From Alphaproteobacteria bacterium (lineage in GTDB: Bacteria; Pseudomonadota; Alphaproteobacteria; Micropepsales; Micropepsaceae): a DNA stretch of 46,308 bases. How positions within the stretch are numbered: position 1 is the stretch's first letter; every line of letters begins with the position of its first letter. This document shows, in pieces, positions 37,426-46,308 of the stretch. The position numbers and the translations under genes were made by a program. Where the stretch lies: NCBI GenBank assembly GCA_025924715.1, contig JAICHV010000031.1:1-46308 (forward strand), in the 5' to 3' direction. Below the pieces are notes generated by a model that searched no databases, was not told the origin of the DNA, and saw nothing but the letters and a program-made list of their open reading frames with translations.

Positions 37426-38555
37426 GGCGCGACGATTTTATCCGCTCCAAGTCGTGCGGCAACACTGTTTGGCAGCAAGACATAAAGCGCGCCGGGCGCC
37501 TTCATGGCGCCGGCCCGACGCGCACCTTCCGCGCCCCAGCCGAAGAAAATATCGCCCCGCGCGGCCCCCCGAATGGCGCCGCCGGTGTCCTCAGCCACCA
37601 TCAGCGCCGTCACCGGATCGGGCCCCGCGGCCGCGACATAGACTGGAATGCCCAAGGGATGAATGCGCGCATCCACCGCCAGGCTGGCGAGCGGCGTCAG
37701 CGGCACGCCCAGGCTGCCGGTGGCGCCAAGCTGCGGATCGCCCAGCGGGGATTCCTGGAAGAACACAAAGGAGCGATCCAATTCCATCACCGCCTGGGCC
37801 TGATCGGGATGGGCTTTCAGCCAGTCGCGGATCGTCGCCATGGAGACCGTCTCGCGGCTGAGGGCGCCGCGCTGGATCAATGGTCCGCCGATGGCGGTGT
37901 AGGGGCGGCCATTGACGCCGGCAAAACCGACTCGGGCGCTGCTGCCATCATCGAAACTCACGCGCCCCGAGCCTTGGATCTGCAGGAAGAACAGCGATAC
38001 GGGATCGTCGCACCAGAACAGGATTTTCGCAGCGGCCAATCCCTTGGCGTCGATCTCGGCGCGGTCGGGATAGGGCTCGAGTTTTTGTCCCTCCACGCGG
38101 CCGGAAATATGTTCGCCCTGCAGCTTGGGCAGAAATTGCCCCAGATCGACGCTGATCAGATCGGAGGGCAGGCCATAGACCGGCGTTTGATACGCATCGT
38201 GGCGGGTGCGGCTGCCGGAAATTTGCGGCTCATAATAGCCGGTGAACAGCGCCTCGCCGCTGACCGCATAAGGCGTGAAGCGCGATTGGAAGAACGCCCG
38301 CGCCGGATCGGATGCCGCGGCGCAGACGGCCTGCCAATCGCCCGCGGTGCCGGCATAGGCCATGGGCTGCTCGGGAGATTTCTTTGCGAGCGCCGTACAG
38401 CCGCGGCGGAAGGCGGCAAGCGCGGGCGCCGGATCGCCGCTTTGCCAGCCGGGTAGATCGTTGAAGCCGACGCGGATGAGATGCAGTCCCGATATCGGCG
38501 CCGGCGCGGTACAGCCCGCAACCAGCAGCGCGATCAGGATCAGAGCGCGCCGCAA
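37422..38555 (-). CDS. mltA: membrane-bound lytic murein transglycosylase A
   Basis: About 377 residues from the TTG at 38555, which places the lipobox LLVAGC right behind a basic start (RRALILIALLVAGC). An ATG at 38636 is in frame but would overlap timA by 76 bases and add an Arg-rich leader. MltA domain: FTGYYEPQISGSR, FFLQIQGSGRV; the C-terminal 3D domain has VAEDTGGAIRGAARGDIFFG with the catalytic Asp. It cleaves murein glycan strands from the outer membrane. Coupled to smr by ATGA. Confidence 0.93.
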   Translation of the reverse strand: MRRALILIALLVAGCTAPAPISGLHLIRVGFNDLPGWQSGDPAPALAAFRRGCTALAKKSPEQPMAYAGTAGDWQAVCAAASDPARAFFQSRFTPYAVSGEALFTGYYEPQISGSRTRHDAYQTPVYGLPSDLISVDLGQFLPKLQGEHISGRVEGQKLEPYPDRAEIDAKGLAAAKILFWCDDPVSLFFLQIQGSGRVSFDDGSSARVGFAGVNGRPYTAIGGPLIQRGALSRETVSMATIRDWLKAHPDQAQAVMELDRSFVFFQESPLGDPQLGATGSLGVPLTPLASLAVDARIHPLGIPVYVAAAGPDPVTALMVAEDTGGAIRGAARGDIFFGWGAEGARRAGAMKAPGALYVLLPNSVAARLGADKIVAP

Positions 38556-38560
38556 TGGCG

Positions 38561-39139
38561 TCAGGCGGCTTCGCCGGAGGTGGCGACCAGCAGCCAATTG
38601 GGATCGGCGGCGCCGACCCGGCGGGCGAAAGTCCAATTGTCGCTCACATCATGCTGCGCATTGCCAGCTGCGAATTGCGAGCGGAAACCCACGGTGATTT
38701 CGGCGGTGTCGTCATGCAGCCCGGCCGCGGTGATGCGCGCATCGGTGATCCCTGCCAATGTGCTGGCCGGCGGGCCGGCGCGAGAGGCGATTTCGGCGTC
38801 AAAGGCGGCATAGACCTCGTCCGACAGCAAGGGGCGTAGCGCCAAGCGGTCGCCGGCGGCAAAGGCTTTCTGGATCATTTCATAGGCGGCGCGCGCGCCT
38901 TGGAGGAAATGGGCCTTGTCGAATTTGCGGTCGGCCAGTTGAATGTCCATCAACCCCCGATCCAGAGGATTGGACGGTATCGGCGCGGCGCGCAGCTCGG
39001 GCGCGGCGGGCGCGGGACGCGTCTCCGGAGGTGAAGGCTCATGGCCGGTGCGCCGGCCCAGAACGGTATAGAGGCGGAAGGCCAAGACCGCGGCGACGGT
39101 GGCGGCGATGATGAGGCCCAGGGTCTGTGAATCCGGCAT
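38561..39139 (-). CDS. Tim44/TimA family adaptor-like protein
   Basis: 192 residues. One N-terminal membrane helix (LGLIIAATVAAVLAFRLYTVLG), a short Pro-rich linker and a C-terminal Tim44-like domain beginning FDKAHFLQGARAAYEMIQKAFAAGD. Related to mitochondrial Tim44; alphaproteobacterial TimA is membrane-associated and of uncertain role. Divergent from secB and just upstream of mltA, the usual alphaproteobacterial arrangement. Confidence 0.93.
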   Translation of the reverse strand: MPDSQTLGLIIAATVAAVLAFRLYTVLGRRTGHEPSPPETRPAPAAPELRAAPIPSNPLDRGLMDIQLADRKFDKAHFLQGARAAYEMIQKAFAAGDRLALRPLLSDEVYAAFDAEIASRAGPPASTLAGITDARITAAGLHDDTAEITVGFRSQFAAGNAQHDVSDNWTFARRVGAADPNWLLVATSGEAA

Positions 39140-39275
39140 GGGGCCGATGCTAGACCTTGAGTGGGTCCCCGGTCCATCTTTACCAGCCCGGTTCGGCCCA
39201 GGAACGGCGCCTCGCGCTTGTCAGGCATGCGCGATCCGTGGTAGCGCGCGGGCCGCATCAGCAAATGGACCTGAA

Positions 39276-39785
39276 ATGAGCAGCGGCGGAACGGATTTTC
39301 CCGGTAGCAGCGGGACGGGAAATGGCGGAACCGGCGGCCCGGGTCCCGAAGCCATGCCCAATCTTCAAATCGTGGCCCAGTACATCAAGGACCTCTCCTT
39401 CGAGAACCCCGGCGCCCCCGCCAATCTGACCAGCCGCCCGGCGATCGATTTCGGCGTCGACCTGCAGGCCCGGCGCGGCGATGCGGAACATTTCGAAGTG
39501 GAAATGAAAATCCGCGTCACCGCCACGGCCGATGACAAGCCGCTGTTCCTGCTGGAACTGGCTTATGCGGGCTTGTTCCGGCTGGTGAATATCCCGGAAA
39601 ATGTGCTGCAGCAGGTCTTGCTGATCCAGGCGCCCTTCATGCTGTTCCCCTTCGCCCGCCGCATCATCGCCGATGTGGTGCGGGATGGCGGCATGCCGCC
39701 CTTGATGATCGAGCCGATCGATTTCGTCGCGCTCTATCAGGCCAAGATGGCGCAGGGCCAGGCCGGCACCGTCGGCAACGCCTGA
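39276..39785 (+). CDS. secB: protein-export chaperone SecB
   Basis: 169 residues from the ATG giving MSSGGTDFPGSSG; the frame is open further upstream but would run into timA. After a Gly-rich leader come QIVAQYIKDLSFENPGAP, LLELAYAGLFRL and LLIQAPFMLFPFARRIIADV, unmistakable SecB. The tetramer holds preproteins unfolded for SecA. Convergent with dnaQ (7-base gap). Confidence 0.96.
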   Translation: MSSGGTDFPGSSGTGNGGTGGPGPEAMPNLQIVAQYIKDLSFENPGAPANLTSRPAIDFGVDLQARRGDAEHFEVEMKIRVTATADDKPLFLLELAYAGLFRLVNIPENVLQQVLLIQAPFMLFPFARRIIADVVRDGGMPPLMIEPIDFVALYQAKMAQGQAGTVGNA

Positions 39786-39792
39786 GCCGCCG

Positions 39793-40479
39793 CTAAATAC
39801 CAGTCCATAGCGTTTTGTCGCCAAGCTCTTTGGCGACAAACGCCGCATGCGCCGCCGCTTCTTCCGGCGTGATACGGGGCGGGAGCGATACGGGACGGAT
39901 GCGGCAGGTTTCCACCATCACCACCGTACTCTCCACGATCTCGACCGGCGCCAGCGCCAAGCCGCGCTGACGGCCGCCGATCATCTCCAGATAGATCTGC
40001 GCCGTGAGATCGGCGTCCAGCAAGGCGCCATGCTTGGCGCGCCCCGAAAGATCGACGCCGAAGCGCTTGCACAATTCGTCCAGCGAATAGCGGGCGCCGG
40101 GAATCTTGCGCTTGGCGATTTCGATGGTGTCGATGGCGCGGGCCAGTGGAATGGCGGGTTTGTTCACCCGCGCCAGTTCCGCATTGATGAATTTGATGTC
40201 GAAGCTGGCATTGTGGATCACCAGCGGCGCATCGCCGATGAAGTCCAGAAATTCCTCCACCACCGACGAAAACAAAGGCTTGTCGCTGAGGAAGGCGCTG
40301 GAAAGCCCATGCACCCGCTGGGATTCGATCGGCACATCGCGTTCGGGATTGAGGTAGAATTGCAGCGTCCGGCCGGTCGGGAAATGATCGACCAGCTCGA
40401 CACAGCCGATTTCAACGATCCTATGACCGTCGGCGGGCTCAAAGCCGGTCGTCTCCGTGTCGAAAACGATTTCGCGCAT
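39793..40479 (-). CDS. dnaQ: DNA polymerase III epsilon subunit (proofreading exonuclease)
   Basis: 228 residues. DEDDh exonuclease: ExoI FDTETTGFEP, ExoII HNASFDIKFIN, ExoIII with HGALLDADLTAQIY. The C-terminal ~50 residues are the tail that binds the polymerase subunit. ATG overlaps the coaE stop by one base (TGATG). The last codons overlap a strong inverted repeat that may terminate secB. Confidence 0.97.
   Translation of the reverse strand: MREIVFDTETTGFEPADGHRIVEIGCVELVDHFPTGRTLQFYLNPERDVPIESQRVHGLSSAFLSDKPLFSSVVEEFLDFIGDAPLVIHNASFDIKFINAELARVNKPAIPLARAIDTIEIAKRKIPGARYSLDELCKRFGVDLSGRAKHGALLDADLTAQIYLEMIGGRQRGLALAPVEIVESTVVMVETCRIRPVSLPPRITPEEAAAHAAFVAKELGDKTLWTGI
39810..39843. terminator. 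long-stem hairpin in the dnaQ 3' coding end
   Basis: TTTGTCGCCAA (39814-39824) and TTGGCGACAAA (39830-39840) pair perfectly over 11 bp around a 5-base loop, extended by GCG/CGC with a one-base bulge. It lies 25 bases after the secB stop and within the last codons of dnaQ. No T run follows, so termination of secB or bidirectional ending is inferred from position. Confidence 0.5.
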
Positions 40480-41081
40480 CAGGCTTTCAATCTGTCTCGA
40501 ATGGTGGCCAGCACCATGCGCACCTGGCCCCGAGCGTGATCCAAGCCTTTGTCGGTGACAATCACAAAATGGGCCTTGGCGCGCTTGTCCACATCGGAGA
40601 GTTGGCGGGACAACAGGCCGGCAAATTTTTCTTCCGTCATGCCGGGGCGCGCCATCACCCTTTCGCGCTGCACTTGCGACGGTGCCGTGACCACCACCAC
40701 CGCATCGACGGTTTTTTCAAGCCCGGTTTCCAGCAACAACGGAATATCCAGCAGCACGATGGGCGCATCCTTGTGATCGGCCAGGAAGCGGTCGCGGTCT
40801 GAGGCGACCAGCGGATGCACCAGCGTTTCCCGCCGCCCCCGCGCCCCGGGGCCCGCGGCAACCACCGCCGACAGGGTGGCGCGGTCGACCGCGCCGTCCT
40901 TCACCGCAGCGGGAAACAGGGCGGCGATTTTTTCCACGGCCGGGCCGCCCCTGGCATAAAGGCGATGCGTGGCGGCATCGGAGTCATGCACGGGCACGCC
41001 TTCGTCCGCAAACAATTTGGCGGTTTCGCTCTTGCCCATGCCGATCGAGCCCGTCAGTCCGATGACGAACGGCCTAGCCAC
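40479..41081 (-). CDS. coaE: dephospho-CoA kinase
   Basis: 200 residues from a GTG overlapping the aroE stop by eight bases. P-loop [24 protein letters not shown] and [15 protein letters not shown] are CoaE motifs. Catalyses the last step of coenzyme A synthesis. Operon ppsR-maf-aroE-coaE-dnaQ. Confidence 0.96.
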   Translation of the reverse strand: MARPFVIGLTGSIGMGKSETAKLFADEGVPVHDSDAATHRLYARGGPAVEKIAALFPAAVKDGAVDRATLSAVVAAGPGARGRRETLVHPLVASDRDRFLADHKDAPIVLLDIPLLLETGLEKTVDAVVVVTAPSQVQRERVMARPGMTEEKFAGLLSRQLSDVDKRAKAHFVIVTDKGLDHARGQVRMVLATIRDRLKA

Positions 41082-41934
41082 GCGACAAAACCTGGGCCAA
41101 GGCCGCATGCAGGCCGGGCGAGACTTTTGGGCGCACCCCGAAAAAGGCTTCGAAGGCCGGAACGGCCTGATGCATCAGCATGCCCAGCCCGTCGATACAA
41201 CGATGGCCCCGGGCGCGTGCCTGGGCCAGCAAGGGCGTTTCCAGCGGATTGTAGACAATGTCGCAGACCGCCGCCCCGACCGGCAGCGGCGTCAGATCGA
41301 GCTCCAGAGGCGCGCGTCCCGCCATGCCGGCGCTTGTGGCGTTGACCAAAAGGCTGGCGCCGCCGGCGACGGCTGCCCAATCGGTCAAAGCACCCGCGAT
41401 CAGTTGGCTTTTCACCATGGGCTGAAGCTGGGCGGCCAGCGCCTGGGCGCGGTCTTCATGGCGATTGAGAATGTGAATGCGCGCGGCTCCCACGCCCTCC
41501 AGCGCCAGGACAGCGCCTCGGGCCGCCCCGCCTGCCCCCAGCAGCACGGCAGATTTGCCGGCAATCTCGCCGTCAATGCCTGCCGCCAGGCTTTCGCGCA
41601 GCCCCACCGCATCGGTGTTGCGACCTTCGATGCGGCCGTCCTCATGGAAGATCAGCAGATTGACGGCCCCCGCGGCCAGGGCGGCCGGATCGGAAATTTC
41701 GGCCAGGGCAAAGGCGGCCTGCTTGTGCGGCACGGTGACACTGACCCCCCGCACGCCGGCCTTGCGCAGTCCCGTCAGGACAGCCGAAAAATCCTCCGGC
41801 CGGGCCGCCACCGGCACCAGCGCGCCATCCATGTTCAATTCGCGCAGCCAATAGCCATGCAGCACCGGCGACAGCGATTGGCTGATCGGCCAGCCGATCA
41901 CGCCGGCGATTTTTCCCGCACCCGTCAGGGTCAT
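41074..41934 (-). CDS. aroE: shikimate dehydrogenase
   Basis: 286 residues. Substrate-binding [13 protein letters not shown], catalytic [19 protein letters not shown] loop [12 protein letters not shown] and NATSAGM. Reduces 3-dehydroshikimate in aromatic amino acid synthesis. ATG overlaps the maf stop. Confidence 0.97.
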   Translation of the reverse strand: MTLTGAGKIAGVIGWPISQSLSPVLHGYWLRELNMDGALVPVAARPEDFSAVLTGLRKAGVRGVSVTVPHKQAAFALAEISDPAALAAGAVNLLIFHEDGRIEGRNTDAVGLRESLAAGIDGEIAGKSAVLLGAGGAARGAVLALEGVGAARIHILNRHEDRAQALAAQLQPMVKSQLIAGALTDWAAVAGGASLLVNATSAGMAGRAPLELDLTPLPVGAAVCDIVYNPLETPLLAQARARGHRCIDGLGMLMHQAVPAFEAFFGVRPKVSPGLHAALAQVLSRG

Positions 41935-42527
41935 GACATCAAAATTCCCTGTGCCCGAAGCGCCGCCAGCACAGGCAGCAGCGGCAGTCCCAGCACCGTG
42001 AAGAAATCGCCCTCGACGGCGTCGAAAAGCTGGGCGCCGGGCCCCTCATAACGATATCCGCCGACACAGGAAAGAACCGTTTGGCCCTCCGCCGCCAGAT
42101 AGGCATCCAGGAAAGCCGCGCTGAAGGGGCGCATGGTCAGGCGGGCATGGCCGGTATGATGCCAGAGCGGGATCCCGTCCCGCGCCAGGACGGCGGCCGA
42201 AATCAGTTCATGGGTCTGGCCGGAAAGACGCATCAGCAAGGCCCGCAGCGCCGCGAGGTCGGGACATTTTGAAACCAGCTCGGAGCCAAACCGGACGACA
42301 GAGTCCGCCCCCAGCACCATAGCGCCCGGCCGGTGCCGGGAAACCGAGAGGGCTTTGGCTTCCGCCAGTGCCAGCGCGATTGCCGAGGCCCCGGCCCCGG
42401 CGGCGCTGAGGTCCGCCATCAGGGCAGCCTCGGCAATATCGGCCGGCTGAACCTGGAAAGGCACGCCGGCCTCGCGCAACAGCTTTTGCCGGGAGAGACT
42501 GGCCGAGGCGAGCACCAGACTGGTCAC
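41931..42527 (-). CDS. Maf family nucleoside triphosphate pyrophosphatase
   Basis: 198 residues from a GTG overlapping the ppsR stop (GTGA). Maf motifs: LVLASASLSRQKLLREAG, GADSVVRF (usually GADT/QV), LSGQTHELISA and SCVGGYRYEGPG. Such enzymes hydrolyse modified or canonical NTPs and are linked to division arrest. Closest in style to the YceF subgroup. Coupled to aroE by ATGA. Confidence 0.94.
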   Translation of the reverse strand: MTSLVLASASLSRQKLLREAGVPFQVQPADIAEAALMADLSAAGAGASAIALALAEAKALSVSRHRPGAMVLGADSVVRFGSELVSKCPDLAALRALLMRLSGQTHELISAAVLARDGIPLWHHTGHARLTMRPFSAAFLDAYLAAEGQTVLSCVGGYRYEGPGAQLFDAVEGDFFTVLGLPLLPVLAALRAQGILMS

Positions 42528-43471
42528 GGCGCGGGCCCGGCACCTCGGCCGCTCTCTTGGCGCTCGGCCAAAAGATTGGTGACCGCGGCGGCGGTTTCCT
42601 CGATCGAGCGGCGCGACACGTCGATGGAAGGCCAATCGCGCTGTTCGAACAATTTGCGGGTGGCGGCGATCTCGGCCCGCACGGCGTCGAGATCGACATA
42701 GTCGGTATCGCGCGCCTCGCCCATGCTGGTCAGCCGGTTGCGGCGCACCTGCACCAGACGGTCGGGCGATACCCATAACCCCACGATCAAGGGGCGTTTT
42801 TCGCGCAGCAGGACGGGGGGCAGCACCATCCCCGGAACCAGGGGAATATTGGCGGCGCGCACCCCGCGGATCGCCAGATAGACGCAGGTGGGTGTCTTGG
42901 AAGTGCGGCTGGCGCCCACCAGGATGACCTCGGCCTCGTCGATGGTATCGAGCGACTGGCCGTCGTCATGCTGGATGGTGAAATTCAGCGCCTCGATGCG
43001 GTTGAGATAGCGCTGATCGACTTCGTGCTGGCGGCCCACCCGATGGGTTTCGGCCTTCCCCAGAAACCGCCCCAGCGTCGCCACCGGACCTTCCAGAACG
43101 TCCAGGCAATCGATCAACAGGGCATCACAGCGGGCAATCAGTTTTTGCCGCAGGGCGATGCTGGCCAGGGTGAAGAAGACCAAGCCGGGCGCCATGGCGA
43201 TATGATCCAGGGCGCGGGTGAGCTGGTGCTCGGTCCGCACCAGGGCATAGGAATGGAGCTGGACATCGACGCCTTCGAATTGCGCCAAGGCGGCATTGAT
43301 CATGGCGTTGAGAGTCTCGCCGGTCGAATCCGACACCAGGTGAATATGCGATTTTCGATCCACAAACCGGCCCCATTCGTCCACCGTCCCGCGGGTTCTG
43401 CCCCCGGTTATCCCCGCAAGGGGCGCAAGCATGCGCGCTCTGTGCAGGACATGAGGTGACAAGTCTATCAT
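42524..43471 (-). CDS. ppsR: pyruvate, phosphate dikinase regulatory protein (DUF299)
   Basis: Up to 315 residues. HLVSDSTGETLNAMI opens the family domain, and the P-loop-like GASRTSKTPTCVYLA and PLVPGM are conserved; it phosphorylates or dephosphorylates PEP synthase/PPDK in an ADP/Pi-dependent way. The ATG at 43471 adds ~36 unusual residues; a GTG at 43363 just before the domain start gives a family-sized 279-residue protein and may be the real start. First gene of the minus-strand operon, divergent from hemH; its homolog (RP001) borders oriC in Caulobacter. Confidence 0.92.
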   Translation of the reverse strand: MIDLSPHVLHRARMLAPLAGITGGRTRGTVDEWGRFVDRKSHIHLVSDSTGETLNAMINAALAQFEGVDVQLHSYALVRTEHQLTRALDHIAMAPGLVFFTLASIALRQKLIARCDALLIDCLDVLEGPVATLGRFLGKAETHRVGRQHEVDQRYLNRIEALNFTIQHDDGQSLDTIDEAEVILVGASRTSKTPTCVYLAIRGVRAANIPLVPGMVLPPVLLREKRPLIVGLWVSPDRLVQVRRNRLTSMGEARDTDYVDLDAVRAEIAATRKLFEQRDWPSIDVSRRSIEETAAAVTNLLAERQESGRGAGPAP

Positions 43472-43548
43472 TTCGGGACAGTTTGGCGACCGCCCCGAAG
43501 GATAAAAGCTTGAACCGGTTCATCACTTCGGCAAGCCTCACCGATGCG

Positions 43549-43613
43549 TCCACAGTCCACAGGCCTTACAACACTTACAACATTACTAAACTTAGGAGTC
43601 TTGTATTGAAGGT
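43549..43613. promoter_or_regulatory. AT-rich iterated region at the ppsR/hemH divergence
   Basis: GTCCACA is tandemly repeated (TCCACA at 43549 and 43556), then TTACAACA occurs twice at a 9-base period (43566, 43575) followed by TTACTAA (43583), then a ribosome-site-like TAGGAG. The stretch 43564-43612 is far richer in A+T than its surroundings. It must hold the hemH promoter; it may also be part of a replication origin. Confidence 0.5.
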
Positions 43614-44636
43614 GTGGCTGTGAGGATAGGAATTGTTCTGTTCAACCTGGGTGGACCAGATAGTCCGCAAGCGGTTGAACCTTTTCTGCGCAATCTTTTT
43701 TCCGATCCGGCGATTATTCAACTCCCGAGTATTATTCGTGTTCCGCTGGCGTGGTGGATTGCACGCCGCCGCGCGCCCGTCGCACGAGCGATTTATGATC
43801 ACATCGGTGGCGCCTCGCCGATCCTGGCGGAAACACAGAAACAGGCTCGCGCCCTGGAAAATTCTCTGTCGACTGGCGAAATCCAGGCCAAGGCTTTTGT
43901 CGCCATGCGCTGCTGGCATCCGTTCAGCGATGGCGCGGCGCAGGCGGTGAAGCAATTTGCGCCCGACAAAATCGTGTTGCTGCCGCTTTATCCCCAATTT
44001 TCCACCACCACCACCGCGTCGTCCTTGAAGGATTGGGATCGTGCGGCGCGCAAGGCCGGATTGACGGCACCGACCACGCGCATCTGCTGCTACCGCGCCA
44101 ATACGGGTTTTGTGAAAGCCGCCGCGGCGCGGATCCGTGCCACCATGCAAAATCTTGATCCCGCTATTTCCTATCGGCTGCTGCTGTCGGCACATGGCTT
44201 GCCGAAACGGGTGGTGGAGCGCGGCGACCCCTATCAATGGCAGGTAGAACAGACCGCCGCCGCCCTTGTGGAGGAATTGGGGATTTCCGATGCTGTCGTC
44301 TGCTATCAAAGCCGGGTCGGGCCGCTCAAATGGCTGGAGCCATCGACGGACAGCGAAATCCGCCGCGCCGGCGAGGCTGGAAAAGGCGTGATCGTCGCCC
44401 CCATCGCCTTTGTCAGCGAGCATTCCGAAACCCTGGTGGAGCTGGACATCGAATATTCCAAGCTTGCGCGCGAGGCGGGGGTGCCGGATTATCGGCGCAG
44501 CCCCACGGTGGGGGCCGACCCGGCCTTCATCGACGGCCTGGCGGGACTGGTGCGCAAGGCCGTCGCCCCCACGGGCACCGTCAGCGATGGGGATATCTGC
44601 CCCGCGGGTCTGGGCAAATGCCTGAGGCGGGGCTGA
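43614..44636 (+). CDS. hemH: ferrochelatase
   Basis: 340 residues from a GTG (a second GTG at 43620 is also possible). N-terminal VLFNLGGPDSPQAVEPFL, catalytic LLLSAHGLPKRVVERGDPY, YQSRVGPLKWLEPSTD and IAFVSEHSETLVELDIEY are classic. It inserts Fe2+ into protoporphyrin IX at the inner membrane. hemE, which commonly stands between this gene and the origin in alphaproteobacteria, is not in this gap. Followed 12 bases later by hemJ. Confidence 0.97.
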   Translation: MAVRIGIVLFNLGGPDSPQAVEPFLRNLFSDPAIIQLPSIIRVPLAWWIARRRAPVARAIYDHIGGASPILAETQKQARALENSLSTGEIQAKAFVAMRCWHPFSDGAAQAVKQFAPDKIVLLPLYPQFSTTTTASSLKDWDRAARKAGLTAPTTRICCYRANTGFVKAAAARIRATMQNLDPAISYRLLLSAHGLPKRVVERGDPYQWQVEQTAAALVEELGISDAVVCYQSRVGPLKWLEPSTDSEIRRAGEAGKGVIVAPIAFVSEHSETLVELDIEYSKLAREAGVPDYRRSPTVGADPAFIDGLAGLVRKAVAPTGTVSDGDICPAGLGKCLRRG

Positions 44637-44648
44637 ACAGGGGACGAG

Positions 44649-45107
44649 ATGGACGAGCTTCGCAACAATCTGGCCAATTACATCGACTGGTTCTTGGCCT
44701 TCCACATCATCGCGGTGATCGCCTGGATGAGCGGCATGCTCTATCTGCCGCGGCTGTTTGTCTATCACACCGAAACCGTACCGGGGTCGGAGGCCAGCGA
44801 ACGGTTCAAGCTGATGGAGCGCCGGCTGCTGCGCGGGATCATCAATCCTGCGATGATCGCGGTGTGGATTTTGGGCCCCCTGCTGGCTTGGCTGACCGGC
44901 GCCTATCTGGACACCTGGCTGCAGATCAAATTCGCCCTGGTGGTGGTCATGAGCGGCATGCACGGCTTTTTTGTGCGCTGCTGGCGAGATTTCGAGGCCG
45001 ACCGCAATACCCGCAGCGCCCGGTTCTACCGCATCGTTAACGAGGTTCCCGCCGTGTTGATGGTCCTGATCGTCATCCTGGTGGTGGTTAAACCCTTTGG
45101 CGGTTAG
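44649..45107 (+). CDS. hemJ: protoporphyrinogen oxidase HemJ
   Basis: 152 residues, four membrane helices. WFLAFHIIAVIAWMSGMLYLPRLFVYH holds the conserved His pair of HemJ (split as FHIIAVIAWMSG and RLFVYH), and KLMERRLLRGIINPAM and MHGFFVRCWRDF follow. It converts protoporphyrinogen IX to protoporphyrin IX, the substrate of HemH, so the pair acts in sequence. GGGACGAG precedes the ATG. Confidence 0.95.
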   Translation: MDELRNNLANYIDWFLAFHIIAVIAWMSGMLYLPRLFVYHTETVPGSEASERFKLMERRLLRGIINPAMIAVWILGPLLAWLTGAYLDTWLQIKFALVVVMSGMHGFFVRCWRDFEADRNTRSARFYRIVNEVPAVLMVLIVILVVVKPFGG

Positions 45108-45158
45108 AGCGGGTCGCCCCCGCCCCGGACCGAGGCGGGAAAGCGCAAAAAGGCATAT

Positions 45159-45186
45159 TTGCATCCGCCCGAAATGAGGTTATAAA
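45159..45186 (+). promoter_or_regulatory. candidate rho promoter
   Basis: TTGCAT and TATAAA separated by 16 bases, the only AT-rich hexamer pair between hemJ and rho. The -10 is close to TATAAT; the -35 is only partly matched. Confidence 0.4.
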
Positions 45187-45210
45187 TTCCTTCGTCCCCA
45201 TGACCTGCGA

Positions 45211-45230
45211 GGCATTTGCTCCCAAATGCC
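45211..45230 (+). promoter_or_regulatory. hairpin in the rho leader
   Basis: GGCATTTG and CAAATGCC form a perfect 8-bp stem with loop CTCC. Downstream, CCGGTTTGT occurs twice at 45281 and 45292. The leader from the candidate promoter to rho is ~150 bases and holds no gene; a role in rho autoregulation is inference. Confidence 0.45.
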
Positions 45231-45346
45231 GGGCCCGGAAAAGCCGGTGCGGGTCGTCTTCCGATGAAACCTTGGTCTGGCCGGTTTGTTACCGGTTTGT
45301 CCCTGCTTCACCGGGCAAATCCCTAATCTTTCAGGTGTGACGTCCC

Positions 45347-46308
<962 letters not shown>

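Noticed and set aside
43575..45164. Open frame of 529 codons on the minus strand across hemH and hemJ
   Set aside because: Antisense to two unmistakable heme genes; long antisense frames are expected in G+C-rich DNA and the translation shows no domain.

Overview
The window reads as a contiguous chromosome segment from a high-G+C alphaproteobacterium. Evidence is the order ppsR-maf-aroE-coaE-dnaQ / secB / timA-mltA-smr next to hemH-hemJ-rho, which is the origin-proximal block of many alphaproteobacteria, together with hrcA-grpE beside rph-rdgB-hemW, an HWE-type kinase and a Tim44-like TimA protein. A Rhizomicrobium/Micropepsaceae-like soil organism is only a guess. No rRNA, tRNA, CRISPR, transposase or phage gene was seen, and no stretch over 300 bases lacks a gene.

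Layout. (1) 1-2880: the end of a ferredoxin-NADP reductase, a coupled [2Fe-2S] ferredoxin with an apparent terminator, an exported DUF885 protein and a DUF4188 protein. (2) 3072-5323: a small LuxR-type regulator and a PAS-GAF HWE histidine kinase. (3) 5362-11004: an accessory stretch of VOC protein, acyltransferase, SPOUT methyltransferase, exported TonB_C-domain protein, Tat-exported TIM-barrel protein and an unrecognised membrane protein; several of these are visibly less G+C-rich than the rest. (4) 11100-15787: comM, a PEP-CTERM protein behind a near-consensus sigma-54 promoter, a membrane histidine kinase and a small membrane protein. (5) 15844-24131: orphan modA, convergent pstC-pstA-pstB without pstS or phoU, a hybrid kinase translationally coupled to an AmpG-like permease, and an OlsB-like acyltransferase. 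(6) 24151-35276: housekeeping genes (pirin, gshB, yraN, rsmI / lpoA-like, hemW, rdgB, rph / hrcA, grpE, dapB, nth, a lipoprotein and an EI24 membrane protein). (7) 35421-46308: adenosine-kinase-like gene and the origin-type block, ending in a truncated rho.

Genes that work together: heme synthesis (hemH, hemJ), phosphate uptake (pstCAB), cell-wall turnover (mltA, ampG, lpoA-like), heat-shock control (hrcA, grpE), protein export (secB), DNA repair and nucleotide sanitation (nth, dnaQ, rdgB, maf), and lysine/aromatic synthesis (dapB, aroE). Many neighbours overlap by ATGA or GTGA, indicating compact translationally coupled operons.

Most notable non-gene signals: the sigma-54 promoter for the PEP-CTERM gene; a dispersed palindromic repeat, one copy of which sits in frame inside the smr gene; the ppsR/hemH divergence point with 9-bp iterations and DnaA-box-like words, a candidate replication origin; and a structured rho leader.
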